Of a stretch of DNA of 64,000 nt, positions 1-10,542 are shown one piece after another. Below the pieces are notes generated by a model. That model did not search any database and had not been told where the DNA came from. It saw only the letters and a program-made list of their open reading frames with translations. Numbering within the stretch: the first letter of the stretch is position 1; every line of letters begins with the position of its first letter. Origin of the DNA: Smittia aterrima. Lineage: Eukaryota; Arthropoda; Insecta; Diptera; Chironomidae. Both the position numbers and the translations under genes were made by a program. Location: assembly GCA_033063855.1 (NCBI GenBank), contig CP093831.1, positions 24,428,001-24,492,000 on the forward strand, given 5' to 3'.

Positions 1-783
1 TTAACTGCTACATCATGTTCTACTCTGAAAAAAGTTTGAGTGACAAATCACGATTGATAAGAAAAAGATCTGAATTATAACGCTCAGTAAGATTCCCTTC
101 ACAATACATCTCGTAAATATTTTTCAGTACATATTATTTTTATTGATATTCAGAGCAAAGAAAACAACAGCAAAGATGACAGTTTGAATAAAATTTTCCA
201 TCAAATTAATTTTCGCGATTTGAAAAGAAATCAATTAAAAAGTTGTAAAAACATTGCCGGGGAGCTTCAGTTCGTTTCTCTATTTATCGCTTAATAGTTT
301 AGCAATTAAACAGTTGCAACCGGAGTAACAAGTGTTTTCATTCCCAGAATGATTTTTAAATAATTAATTTTTAACGACTTGCTATTGATTTTTCGTTGCA
401 AATATATCAATTAGAAAAATCTGTTCATCAAAATTTCATTAAAAATAAGTTAGATATGAGCACGGACTAAGAATCCAAGGAGAATTTTGAATCTTTGATC
501 ACAGTTTGATAATTGCGTTTGAACTTTCTTACACTTTCAGCCAAATTATTTAACATCAAAAAATCAGCTTGTTGAGTGTTTGAGCAAAATATATTGTAAA
601 CATTTATTGTGCCTCGAATCAATAATTAACAAATGTAATTATTTGCAAACAACTTAGATTTTAATTTCCTTATTGGTAACATTCAAAGGCCATGTACAAA
701 TCATTTGAGGCTTTCCGTTTTTGCCTCAATTCTTCAGATCTTTGTTGATTCTCCGAATATAAAAAACACATAACATTTATGAC
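1..783. other. intergenic, partly an old duplication
   Basis: No convincing gene was found here. The stretch from about 361 to 783 resembles about 2411-2880, sharing for example the words gctattgatttt and aagaatccaa in the same order. It therefore looks like one arm of an old tandem duplication that included the 3' flank and last exon of the adjacent odorant receptor gene. Confidence 0.5.
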
Positions 784-2174
784 TTATGTTGATAAGTTGA
801 CTGATCTCATGAACATCATGTACGAGTAAGCAAATTCCAAAATCTGTGAAATAAATTTTAGTAAATTTTTTATTTTCTGAGGATTTTTTTTACGTTTTTA
901 CCTTTTGAAAAGTTCTCATTTTGACTTCGTGAAATATTCCGTTGTATCCATGAATGTTCTGAGCCATCATCAACAATATTTGCAAACTTTTTCTGTCTGT
1001 GGGTGCAAACTTGTGCCAATTTAAGTCATAAATTGCAGCAGTGAGAGCATCGATTCTGGTGATTACTCGATTTCCCAGCCAACAAACCATGAAGGCTTGC
1101 GTGAGTTGAATACAAATCATTGAGAAAGTTGTGAAATTGCCGGGCGGATCAACCAGAATAGCATAGAAGACTGTGCACAGACTTAGAGACTGACTGGAAA
1201 TCTCAGCGAAGAAGAAAAACTTAAGAAGCCTCTGAGATTCATTCATGTAGCCAAGAACTCCATAACTCCTTTTCACAACAGATTTGATCAGCTCAGATGC
1301 GTCTTTATCACTTTCATCGCTACTCCAATCGGTCAAGAGTAAAATTGTCTGATCGATCTCCCAGCATGAATGATTCATTAGAAGGAACATCAGAGGAAAG
1401 AATGTTATGTAGCCCAACACACTAAACGCCATGAAAGTCACTTGAAGAACGTAATTAATTGTCCATTCAATTCCAACAGATTCCAGCGTCAAAAATGTTA
1501 GGCGAAAGTTCATCGGCAGATTATTTTCATTCACTTTGAAGAAGAAAACGCTTACACATATACAAAAGGCTAGAAAAGCCGTTAGGACGACGAGAAGTAA
1601 AACTCCAATGAATTCTTCTTTGCCATGCTTGAATGTGTTTTCGTCCATTTTTGCTTTTCTGTAAAAAAAATATTTTTTAAAAAAAAATAAAAAAAAATGT
1701 TTTCTTAACTTTTCATTAATTAGCCGGTGCACCAACTGTGAGATGTCGTTGAAGACAAAAGCGATGTAAAGTAAATAAAAAACAAACTTCAGCACAATGA
1801 CTGAAAATAGATATTTTAGCAATCAAATCGAATGATTTTTTTTTCAAAATCTTACTGAATGTTCCCACATTTACCGATAAGCTCATCAAGCTCAGTGACT
1901 TAAATTCGATGACTGTGTACCACAACATGAAAACGCAAGCTCCCGCCGAGCTTACGAACATAGCGGAAAACCTGATGAAAATATTTTAAAATGAAATTAC
2001 GATCAAAAAAACGAAAGAGCTTTACAATCCTGAAATCTTTTTCTTTCCTTCGCGGACTTTTGTCGGCGATAAAATCGCGAGAGAGAGCAAGAGAAACCTT
2101 GACACTAGGTCGTAGAAAATCTCTTGCTTCTTGAAATAATCCACAACACGTCTGAAATATTTTGCGATTTTCAT
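784..2174 (-). CDS. odorant receptor (7tm_6 family), five exons
   Basis: The joined model codes for 390 aa, the usual length for an insect odorant receptor, a ligand-gated channel subunit that pairs with Orco in olfactory neuron membranes. Exons on the minus strand are 2174-2026, 1971-1856, 1800-1710, 1658-902 and 843-784. All junctions are GT-AG and keep the frame. The N-terminus (MKIAKYFRRVVDYFKKQEIF) is the expected cytosolic start, followed by several hydrophobic helices. The C-terminal part shows the family pattern of a W..F segment, a row of basic and hydrophobic residues (RKSLQILLMMAQN) and a short last exon ILEFAYSYMMFMRS, as in ORs. A TCAGTT initiator lies about 30 bp upstream. The subfamily cannot be named. 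A decayed second copy of the terminal exon lies upstream at 2.8-2.9 kb. Confidence 0.85.
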
Positions 2175-2199
2175 CTTTCCCGTTGTAAGTCTCGAACCG

Positions 2200-2205
2200 A
2201 ACTGA
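2200..2205 (-). promoter_or_regulatory. initiator (TCAGTT) of the odorant receptor gene
   Basis: On the minus strand the arthropod initiator word TCAGTT sits 26-31 bp before the start codon at 2174. Similar words precede several other genes in the window. This is motif evidence only. Confidence 0.35.
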
Positions 2206-2806
2206 TTTTCATTGGAAAATCTATTTTCATTAGACAGTTACCTCAACAAAGCTTTTGTTGATGAATTATTCGGCTCAATTAGAAAATTTAATTGAAGCTA
2301 CAAGATTATTTATTCCACGTTTACATTTGTCGATTAAGCTACATTTAGCATTACAAGAATAAGCGATATTTACAGCAAATGTTGACTCGTCATAGTGAAA
2401 CCCTCTCCTGAAATAATTAACGTTTTGCTATTGATTTTGCATGCAAACATGAAGACAATTAGAAATCAATTAGAAAACTCTACTTGGCGAGGAATAAAAT
2501 CTTCGATATGACTTTATCAAAGTTGAAATTTGAAGCAATCAAGAACATTCTGAACAAGAATAAGTTGACGGCTATTGCCAAGAATCCAAAATGAATTCTC
2601 AATCTTCAACAACAATCATCTACTCTGTTAGTTCAGTTAAAAAATTTCTGAGCTGCCAAAATAAAGAAAATAACTTATTCAAACCAATAATTAAGCCACA
2701 AGAAATGAGCACATTTTTGAATAATTAACAAAAATAAAAAATTGAAATTTTCGAGTATTTTAAAGCTTTTTTTATTTATAAAAGAAAATTCTACCTGTGA
2801 TGTCTC

Positions 2807-2941
2807 CTAAAGCTTTTCCTCTTTGCATTCATTCAAAATTGTTTCTCTGAATATAAGGAAATAAATATTTTTCACTTTTATGCTGATAAGTAAACTGATC
2901 GATCGCATGATCATCATGTACGAGTAACCAAATTCCAAAAT
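2807..2941 (-). pseudogene. relic of an odorant receptor terminal exon
   Basis: After a TTCACAG acceptor the minus strand reads ILEFGYSYMMIMRS, nearly the same as the last exon of the odorant receptor gene at 784-843. The original stop is lost and the frame runs on to a TAG at 2807. No matching exon 4 remains on the other side: the sequence beyond 2950 is unrelated and leads into a transposon-like element. This is therefore a 3' fragment left from a tandem duplication, flanked on the other side by diffuse similarity back to about 2411. Confidence 0.75.
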
Positions 2942-3050
2942 CTGTGAAGAACAAGACTTACTTTCATTTCGAAATTATTTTCCTTTGCTCTTGGGAGAGA
3001 AAGAAAATGATAAAACAAGTTTCAGTAGCAGTTCGTACCGAACTTACTGT

Positions 3051-3575
3051 AGGGTTTTTCATCCGTCGGACTGGTTACAGGGGGTTGAGCTTTACTGGGT
3101 TTACTGGTCCGAGGTGGACCCGAATCTGGAGAATTTTTCGCACAACTCAAATATCTGCCCATTTCATGTGAACAATTCAAAGCTCTAACTCCAAAGGAAA
3201 AAAAGTTTCACTTGGCGTTGGCAAGAGGTGGACCCAGATCTGGTCAGCTATAAGATTCATGCACTCGATTCAACATGCTGATCACTTCTTGTGAACAAGT
3301 CACAGCGGAAATGTGCATCCGTTTACGAGAAAACTTATTTCAAAACAAAAAATCAACTTTTTGTATGGAGATTCCAGGTTTTAGGCCCGTGGGCCCGATT
3401 TTGATGAGCTAGCAAAAAATCCTCAAAAGTTGTTTTTCGTATTAATATTCTCTGTCGACTGGTGAAGAAATTAATTCGCTAGCTCATCGCGTTCGCTAGT
3501 TATCTCAATCACGGACGACGGAAGTCGGACGAAGCGGCCACAATAGGGTGTTCCATCCTTCGGATGAAAAACCCT
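3051..3575. mobile_element. MITE-like element with 15-bp terminal inverted repeats
   Basis: The left end AGGGTTTTTCATCCG (3051-3065) is repeated exactly inverted at 3561-3575. The 3' end is itself an imperfect hairpin, in which AGGGTTTTTCATCC pairs with GGATGGAACACCCT. The element is 525 bp, has no coding capacity and contains an internal direct repeat (AGGTGGACCC, two copies). It sits between the odorant receptor relic and the first Methuselah-like relic. No target-site duplication is visible, so the insertion may have been reshaped by a later deletion. Confidence 0.65.
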
Positions 3576-3611
3576 AAAAATATATTTTTCTGATAATCGC
3601 AATTTCCTCAG

Positions 3612-3745
3612 GTTTTGGATCATCTTTTAACATTTTGTCATTCTGGCGATAACCTGTACAATTAAAAATAACGATAGAGCCGAATCGAAAGACGAATCGA
3701 AAGATGAGAAGCAATCCGACACAAAATGTCATCGGGATTTCAAGA
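3612..3745 (+). pseudogene. 3' exon relic of a Methuselah-like GPCR
   Basis: A TTTCCTCAG acceptor is followed by sequence matching the last exon of the five downstream receptor genes (starts FWI), but an in-frame TAA occurs after five codons. The region for helices 6 and 7 is largely deleted. The homology resumes at the ancestral C-terminus (aatgtcatcgggattt). The intron sequence before the acceptor matches the copies that use a GC splice donor. Confidence 0.75.
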
Positions 3746-3961
3746 TCATAGCAAAGGCATGCGATTATTCACTTTTAAAAGCAGATAACAAATTCTGAAT
3801 CCCCAAAACAAAGCAAAAAAATTAATAAAGATTCTCTCGAATTTTCTTAAAATTCTCTCAAATTCTCTGAAAGTTCTATATCACGAAATGAAATACAAAT
3901 AATTAAAATAACATTTCATTTCGTACTCATCGCTTGAAATAAAAAGTCTCGTGTTGTGAAA

Positions 3962-5395
3962 ATGTTTAGCAAAAAAGATTGTGTCATCATTGCATCCGTC
4001 GGTTATTTAGTGCTGATAATGCTGAACACATTTACTTCAGTGAAAAGATATAATGCGCGTGATATATGCAGCTACGACAGTCCTTGCATAAGATTTTGCT
4101 GCAGAGATCAGGAAACATGTAACGCAACATTCTTAAAGAAAAACTTCAATTCCGACATCAATTTACACCCAGAATCCACGATTCAGAATATGAAAGATCT
4201 TGATTACAAAATTTTGTTTGGTGAACCGACATGTGAGAAAAGTCAAATCAAAAATCAGAGCGAATTGAAAATGGACAAAGTAAGCGCAAATGTAATAATT
4301 TGAAAACTTGTTCTATCTAACTTGTTCTATCTTTTACAAGGATGGAGTAATATTCATCGACGGATACTTTCGAAGTCATGAAGAATATTGTTTCCAAGAC
4401 TTATCATCGGATAATGGCTCAGTTTCTTTTGATCTTCACGCCTGCGGTTTTGAAACCAATTTTCGTTTTATTATTAACAATGTTTGTTAGTTCCTTCGAT
4501 TTATTTTGTAAATATTTTTTAGTTTAATTTCTTATGAACTTTTATTTCAGTTGTGACGATTTCTGCTCTTCTTCTGATAGCAACAATTTCGGTTTTTGTG
4601 TTTTGCAGAGAAATCCGAACAAGTCTTAGCGGCAAAATCGAATTCTGTCTCATTACTTGCGCACTACTCAGTTTTGCCTTTATTTCTATCACCGAGCTCG
4701 ATAGTCTGGAGCTCTTACGATACTTTGCAGCATATGGACTTGGCTATTCTTTTATTTTGGTTTTATTGTGGATGACAGTGTTGAACTTTGATGTTTGGTG
4801 GACAACAAGGTGAGTCAAGGATTAAAAATATTCGAAAAACTTTAAAATAATAATTAATAGAAAACAACAAGAAACTTCGGATGGCGCTGAGAGATTTAAA
4901 TATTATTGCTTTTACGCTTTTGGAATGGTTATCACGGTCACTTTGATTACAATAACAGAAAGTTTAATTTTCCATCAATTGATTGCGATTATCTTGTTGA
5001 GCATTGCCCTTTTGCACTTGGCCTGTGATTTCGTCTTCTTCGTGATGACTTCAGTAATCTTGTTTCGAATGTCAAGGTCAGCAAACTTCTCGAATCACAG
5101 TTGGTTAGAAGATCAATTAGAAAGGTAAAAAAATAATTTTTTTTTAAAAAATATATTATCTTGCAAATTTCACTTTAGGTTTTGGATCAACGCTCAACTT
5201 TTCGTCATTCTGATGATAACTTGTACAATGAAGTTGTATTCGAGAGAAACTGACATCATCCCAGATATCACAATTTGCTATTCCGCTTTATTGTTGTTCA
5301 TCATTTTTGCGACCAAGAAAGAGAATCGAAGGATTTTCTCGGACAATTACAAACAATTGCGAAGCAATTCCATACAAAATGCCATCGGTATTTAA
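3962..5395 (+). CDS. Methuselah-like GPCR, copy 1
   Basis: Exons 3962-4279, 4341-4485, 4551-4809, 4861-5124 and 5179-5395 join to 400 aa. The start is the ATG at 3962; the upstream in-frame GTG is not a eukaryotic start. A signal peptide (about residues 7-27) leads into a reduced Methuselah-type ectodomain with the hallmark PCIRFCC and the late EEYC cysteine. Seven membrane helices follow (about 155-390), including the family motif NFDVWW at the end of helix 3. The protein is shorter than typical Methuselah receptors (around 500 aa), mainly in the ectodomain and C-tail. Class B-like receptors of this family have been linked to stress and lifespan in Drosophila; the ligand here is unknown. The protein is about 99% identical to copy 3, with four amino-acid differences seen. 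Confidence 0.85.
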
Positions 5396-5607
5396 AGATC
5401 ATTGTTCTTACGATTATTCACTTTGGAAAGCAGATAACAAATTTCTGAGTTTCCGAAAAAATAATTTGATAAAGATTCTCTCAATTTTTTTTTAAAATTC
5501 TCTCGAATTCTCTAAAAGTTCTATTGCACGAAATGAAATATTTGCATATTAAAATAACATTTCAGTCCGCACTGATCGCTTGAAACAAAAAGTCTCGTTT
5601 TGTGAAA

Positions 5608-7037
5608 ATGTTTAGCAAAAAAGATTGTGTCATCATTGCATCCGTCGGTTATTTAGTGCTGATAATGCTGAACAAATTTACTTCAGTGAAAAGGAATTAT
5701 ACTCGTGATCTATGCAGCTACGACAGTCCTTGCATTAGATTTTGCTGCAGAGATCAGGAAACATGTAACGCAACATTCTTAAAAATGAATTTCAATGCCG
5801 ACATCAATTTGCATTTAGAACCCACGATTCAGAATATGAAAGATCTTGATTATAAAATTATGTTTGGTGAGCCAACGTGTGGAAAACGTCAAATCAAAAA
5901 TCAGAGCGAATGGAAAATGAATAAAGTAACCGCGGCTGAAAATATTTAAAAACTTGTGCTAACAGCTGCTTCTCATAGAATGGAGAAATTTTTATCGACG
6001 GATACTATCGAAATCATGAAGAATATTGTTTCCAAGACTTAACAGCTGACAAGGGCTCAGTCTCTTTTGATCTTCACGTCTGCGGTTTTGAAACAGATTT
6101 TCGTCTCATTATTAACAATGTTGGTTAGTTCCTTCAATTTATTTTGTAAATCTGAATTTAATTTCTAATGAATTCTATTTTCAGCTATTACGATTTCTGT
6201 TCTTCTTCTGATATCAACAATTTTGATTTTTGTGTTTTGCAAAGAAATACGAACAAGTCTTAGCGGCAAAATCGAATTCTGTCTCGTTACTTGCGCACTA
6301 CTCAGTTTTGCTTTCATATGTTTTATGGAGCTCGATATTCTGGAGTATTTACTATACTTTGCTTCATATGGACTTGGTTTCTCTTTTATTTTTCTCTTAT
6401 CGTCGATGACATTGTTGAACTTTGATGTTTGGTGGACAACAAGGTGAGTCCTTCAAGGATTGAATTTTTTAAAAAAAAATTACCAGAAAGTTTTAGGAAT
6501 CATCAAGAGACATCGGATGGCGCTGAGAGATTCAAGTTTTATTGCTTGTTCGTCTTTGGAACGGTTTTCACGATTGTTTTGACAAGATTAGCAAAAGAGT
6601 TCCTTCTGATGTATGGATTGTTTAATTATGTTTGGTTGAGCAATCTCTCCCTCAACTTGGCCTGTGATATAGTTTTCTTGGTGATGACTTCAGTAATCTT
6701 GTTTCGACTGTCAAGATCAGCAAACTTCTCGAATCACAGTTGGTTAGAAGTTCAGTTGGAAAGGCAAGAATTAATTTTAATGGAAAAATAATATTTTTCT
6801 GATAATCGCAATCTCTTCAGGTTTTGGATTAACGTTCAACTTTTTGTCATTCTGATGATAACCTGTTTAATGAAAACGAACTCGAGAGAAACTGACATCA
6901 TCCCTGATATCACAATTTGCTATTCTGCTTCATTGTTGTTCATCATTTTTGCAACCAAGAAAGCGAATCGAAGAATTTTCTCGGACAATTACAAACAATT
7001 GAGAAGCAATTCCACACAAAATGTCACTGGAATTTAA
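5608..7037 (+). CDS. Methuselah-like GPCR, copy 2 (GC-AG intron)
   Basis: Exons 5608-5925, 5979-6123, 6185-6443, 6497-6763 and 6821-7037 give 401 aa with the same plan as copy 1: signal peptide, cysteine-rich ectodomain with PCIRFCC, then seven helices with NFDVWW. Intron 4 can only be removed in frame with a non-canonical GC donor (AAAG then GCAAGA at 6764), where copies 1 and 3 have GT. Without that splice the protein would end LERQELILMEK after helix 5. It belongs to a different subtype from copies 1 and 3, with a different helix 4/5 region (LTRLAKEFLL), and is close to copy 4. Confidence 0.83.
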
Positions 7038-7257
7038 AGATCATCGAAAAGTCATGCGATTATTCACTTTTAAAAGCAGATAACAAATTTCTGAATTGCC
7101 AAAACAAAGCAAAAATTAATAAAGATTCTCTTATAACTCTCTTAAAATTCTCTCGAATTCTCTGAAAGTTCTATTTAACGTAATGAAATATTTGCATATT
7201 AAATTAAGTTTTCAGTTCGTTCTGATCGCTTGAGACAAAAAGTCTCGTTTTGTGAAA

Positions 7258-8692
7258 ATGTTCAACAAAAAAGATTGTGTGATCATTGCATCCGTCGGTT
7301 ACTTAGTGCTGATAATGCTGAACACATTTACTTCAGTGAAAAGATATAATGCGCGTGATATATGCACCTACGACAGTCCTTGCATAAGATTTTGCTGCAG
7401 AGATCAGGAAACATGTAACGCAACATTCTTAAAGAAAAACTTCAATTCCGACATCAATTTACACCCAGAATCCACGATTCAGAATATGAAAGATCTTGAT
7501 TACAAAATTTTGTTTGGTGAACCGACATGTGAGAAAAGTCAAATCAAAAATCAGAGCGAATTGAAAATGGACAAAGTAAGCGCAAATGTAATAATTTGAA
7601 AACTTGTTCTATCTAACTTGTTCTATCTTTTACAAGGATGGAGTAATATTCATCGACGGATACTTTCGAAGTCATGAAGAATATTGTTTCCAAGACTTAT
7701 CATCGGATAATGGCTCAGTTTCTTTTGATCTTCACGTCTGCGGTTTTGAAACCAATTTTCGTTTTATTATTAACAATGTTTGTTAGTTCCTTCGATTTCT
7801 TTTGTAAATATTTTTTAGTTTAATTTCTTATGAACTTTTATTTCAGTTGTGACGATTTCTGCTCTTCTTCTGATAGCAACAATTTCGGTTTTTGTGTTTT
7901 GCAGAGAAATCCGAACAAGTCTTAGCGGCAAAATCGAATTCTGTCTCATTACTTGCGCACTACTCAGTTTTGCCTTTATTTCTATTACGGAGCTCGATAG
8001 TCTGGAGCTCTTACGATACTTTGCAGCATACGGACTCGGCTATTCTTTTATTTTGGTTTTATTGTGGATGACAGTGTTGAACTTTGATGTTTGGTGGACA
8101 ACAAGGTGAGTCAAGGATTAAAAATATTCGAAAAACTTTAAAATAATAATTAATAGAAAACAACAAGAAACTTCGGATGGCGCTGAGAGATTTAAATATT
8201 ATTGCTTTTACGCTTTTGGAATGGTTATCACGGTCACTTTGATTACAATAACAGAAAGTTTAATTTTCCATCAATTGATTGCGATTATCTTGATGAGCAT
8301 TGCCCTTTTGCACTTGGCCTGTGATTTCGTTTTTTTCGTGATGACTTCAGTAATCTTGTTTCGAATGTCAAGGTCAGCAAACTTCTCGAATCACAGTTGG
8401 TTAGAAGATCAATTAGAAAGGTAAAAAAAATAATTTTTTTTAAAAAAATATATTATCTTGCAAATTTCACTTTAGGTTTTGGATCAACGCTCAACTTTTC
8501 GTCATTCTGATGATAACTTGTACAATGAAGTTGTATTCGAGAGAAACTGACATCATCCCAGATATCACAATTTGCTATTCCGCTTCATTGTTGTTCATCA
8601 TTTTTGCGACCAAGAAAGAGAATCGAAGGATTTTCTCGGACAATTACAAACAATTGCGAAGCAATTCAATACAAAATGCCATCGGTATTTAA
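7258..8692 (+). CDS. Methuselah-like GPCR, copy 3
   Basis: Exons 7258-7575, 7637-7781, 7847-8105, 8157-8420 and 8476-8692 give 400 aa. It is a near-perfect duplicate of copy 1, shifted by 3296 bp through the first four exons. The protein differences I see are S to T in the first cysteine-rich loop, A to V near HVCGF, L to M in helix 5 and L to S in helix 7. Introns are conserved almost base for base. All five introns' splice sites are GT-AG. It is the first gene of the second two-gene unit. Confidence 0.85.
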
Positions 8693-8903
8693 AGATCATT
8701 GTTCTTACGATTATTCACTTTGGAAAGCAGATAACAAATTTCTGAGTTTCCGAAAAAATAATTTGATAAAGATTCTCTCAATTTTTTTTAAAATTCTCTC
8801 GAATTCTCTAAAAGTTCTATTGCACGAAATGAAATATTTGCATATTAAAATAACATTTCAGTCCGCACTGATCGCTTGAAACAAAAAGTCTCGTTTTGTG
8901 AAA

Positions 8904-10329
8904 ATGTTTAGCAAAAAAGATTGTGTCATCATTGCATCCGTCGGTTATTTAGTGCTGATAATGCTGAACAAATTGACTTCAGTGAAAAGGAATTATACTC
9001 GTGATCTATGCAGCTACGACAGTCCTTGCGTAACGTTTTGCTGCAGAGATCAGGAAACATGTAACGCAACATTCTTAAAAAAGAACTTCAATGCCGACAT
9101 AAATTTGCATCTAGAACCCACTGAGAGTATGAAGGATCTTGATTACAAAATTATGTTTGGTGAGCCAACTTGTGCAAAAAGTCAAGTAAAAAATCAGAGC
9201 GAATGGAAAATGATTAAAGTAACCGAAGCTGAAAATATTTAAAACTTGTGCTAACAGCTGCTTTTCATAGAATGGTGAAATTTTTATCGACGGATACTAT
9301 CGAAATCATGAAGAATATTGTTTCCAAGACTTAACAGCTGACAAGGGCTCAGTCTCTTTTGATCTTCACGTCTGCGGTTTTGAAACAGATTTTCGTCTCA
9401 TTATTAACAATGCTGGTTAGTTCCTTCAATTTATTTTGTAAATCTGAATTTAATTTCTAATGAATTCTATTTTCAGCTATTACGATTTCTGTTCTTCTTC
9501 TGATAGCAACAATTTTGATTTTTATGTTTTGCAAAGAAATCCGAACAAGTCTTAGCGGCAAAATCGAGTTCTGTCTCGTTACTTGCGCACTACTCAGTTT
9601 TGCTTTCATATGTTTTATGGAGCTCGATATTCTGGAGTATTTACTATACTTTGCTTCATATGGACTTGGTTTCTCTTTTATTTTTCTCTTATCGTCGATG
9701 ACATTGTTGAACTTTGATGTTTGGTGGACAACAAGGTGAATCCTTTAAGGATTAAATATTTTAAAAAAAAATTACCAGAAAGTTTTAGGAATCATCAAGA
9801 GACATCGGATGGCGCTGAGAGATTCAAGTTTTATTGCTTGTTCGTCTTTGGAACGGGTTTCACGATTGTTTTGACAAGATTAGCAAAAGAGTTCCTTCTG
9901 ATGTATCGATTGTTTAATTATGTTTGGTTGAGCAATCTCTCCCTCAACTTGGCCTGTGATATAGTTTTCTTGGTGATGACTTCAGTAATCTTGTTTCGAC
10001 TGTCAAGATCAGCAAACTTCTCGAATCACAGTTGGTTAGAAGTTCAGTTGGAAAGGCAAGAATTAATTTTAATGGAAAAATGATATTTTTCTGATAATCG
10101 CAATCTCTTCAGGTTTTGGATTAACGTTCAACTTTTTGTCATTCTGATGATAACCTGTTTAATGAAAACGAACTCGAGAGAAACTGACATCATCCCTGAT
10201 ATCACAATTTGCTATTCTGCTTCATTGTTGTTCATCATTTTTGCAACCAAGAAAGCGAATCGAAGAATTTTCTCGGACAATTACAAACAATTGAGAAGCT
10301 ATTCCACCCAAAATGCCACTGGAATTTAA
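8904..10329 (+). CDS. Methuselah-like GPCR, copy 4 (GC-AG intron)
   Basis: Exons 8904-9218, 9271-9415, 9477-9735, 9789-10055 and 10113-10329 give 400 aa. It is the partner of copy 2, with most changes in the ectodomain: PCVTFCC replaces PCIRFCC, and one codon is lost in the segment before MKDLDYK. Intron 4 again needs a GC donor (10056). Reading through it would truncate the receptor after helix 5. The concentration of changes in the extracellular part, compared with conserved helices, would fit ligand-side divergence, but this was not measured. Confidence 0.83.
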
Positions 10330-10542
10330 AAATCTTAGTAAAGTCATGCGAATATTCGCTTTTGAAAACAGATAATAAATTTCAGAGTTTCCGAAAAAAA
10401 TATTTTGATAAAGATTCTCTCAATTTTTTTAAAAATCTCTCGAATTCTCTGAAAGTTCTATTTATAGAAATTTCGCATATTACGCAAAATAACATTTCAA
10501 TTTGCACTGATCGCTTGAAACATAAAGTCTCGTTTTGTGAAA

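Larger units (their letters stand above)
3962..10542 (+). repeat. tandem duplication of a two-gene receptor unit (~3.3 kb)
   Basis: Copy 1 plus copy 2 (3962 to about 7257) corresponds to copy 3 plus copy 4 (7258 to about 10542), with an offset of 3296 bp from exon 1 through exon 4. Introns and spacers are carried along. Subtypes alternate (1,2,1',2'), so a pair was duplicated as one unit, not single genes. Copy 5 begins where a third unit would start. Confidence 0.85.

Noticed and set aside
2987..3188. Short plus-strand frames over the left part of the first MITE
   Set aside because: They run through the terminal repeat of the element and are not conserved elsewhere.
3956..3961. Upstream GTG starts (MKMFSKK) of the GPCR copies
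   Set aside because: GTG is not a normal start in animals; the ATG six bases on is in frame and gives the signal peptide.
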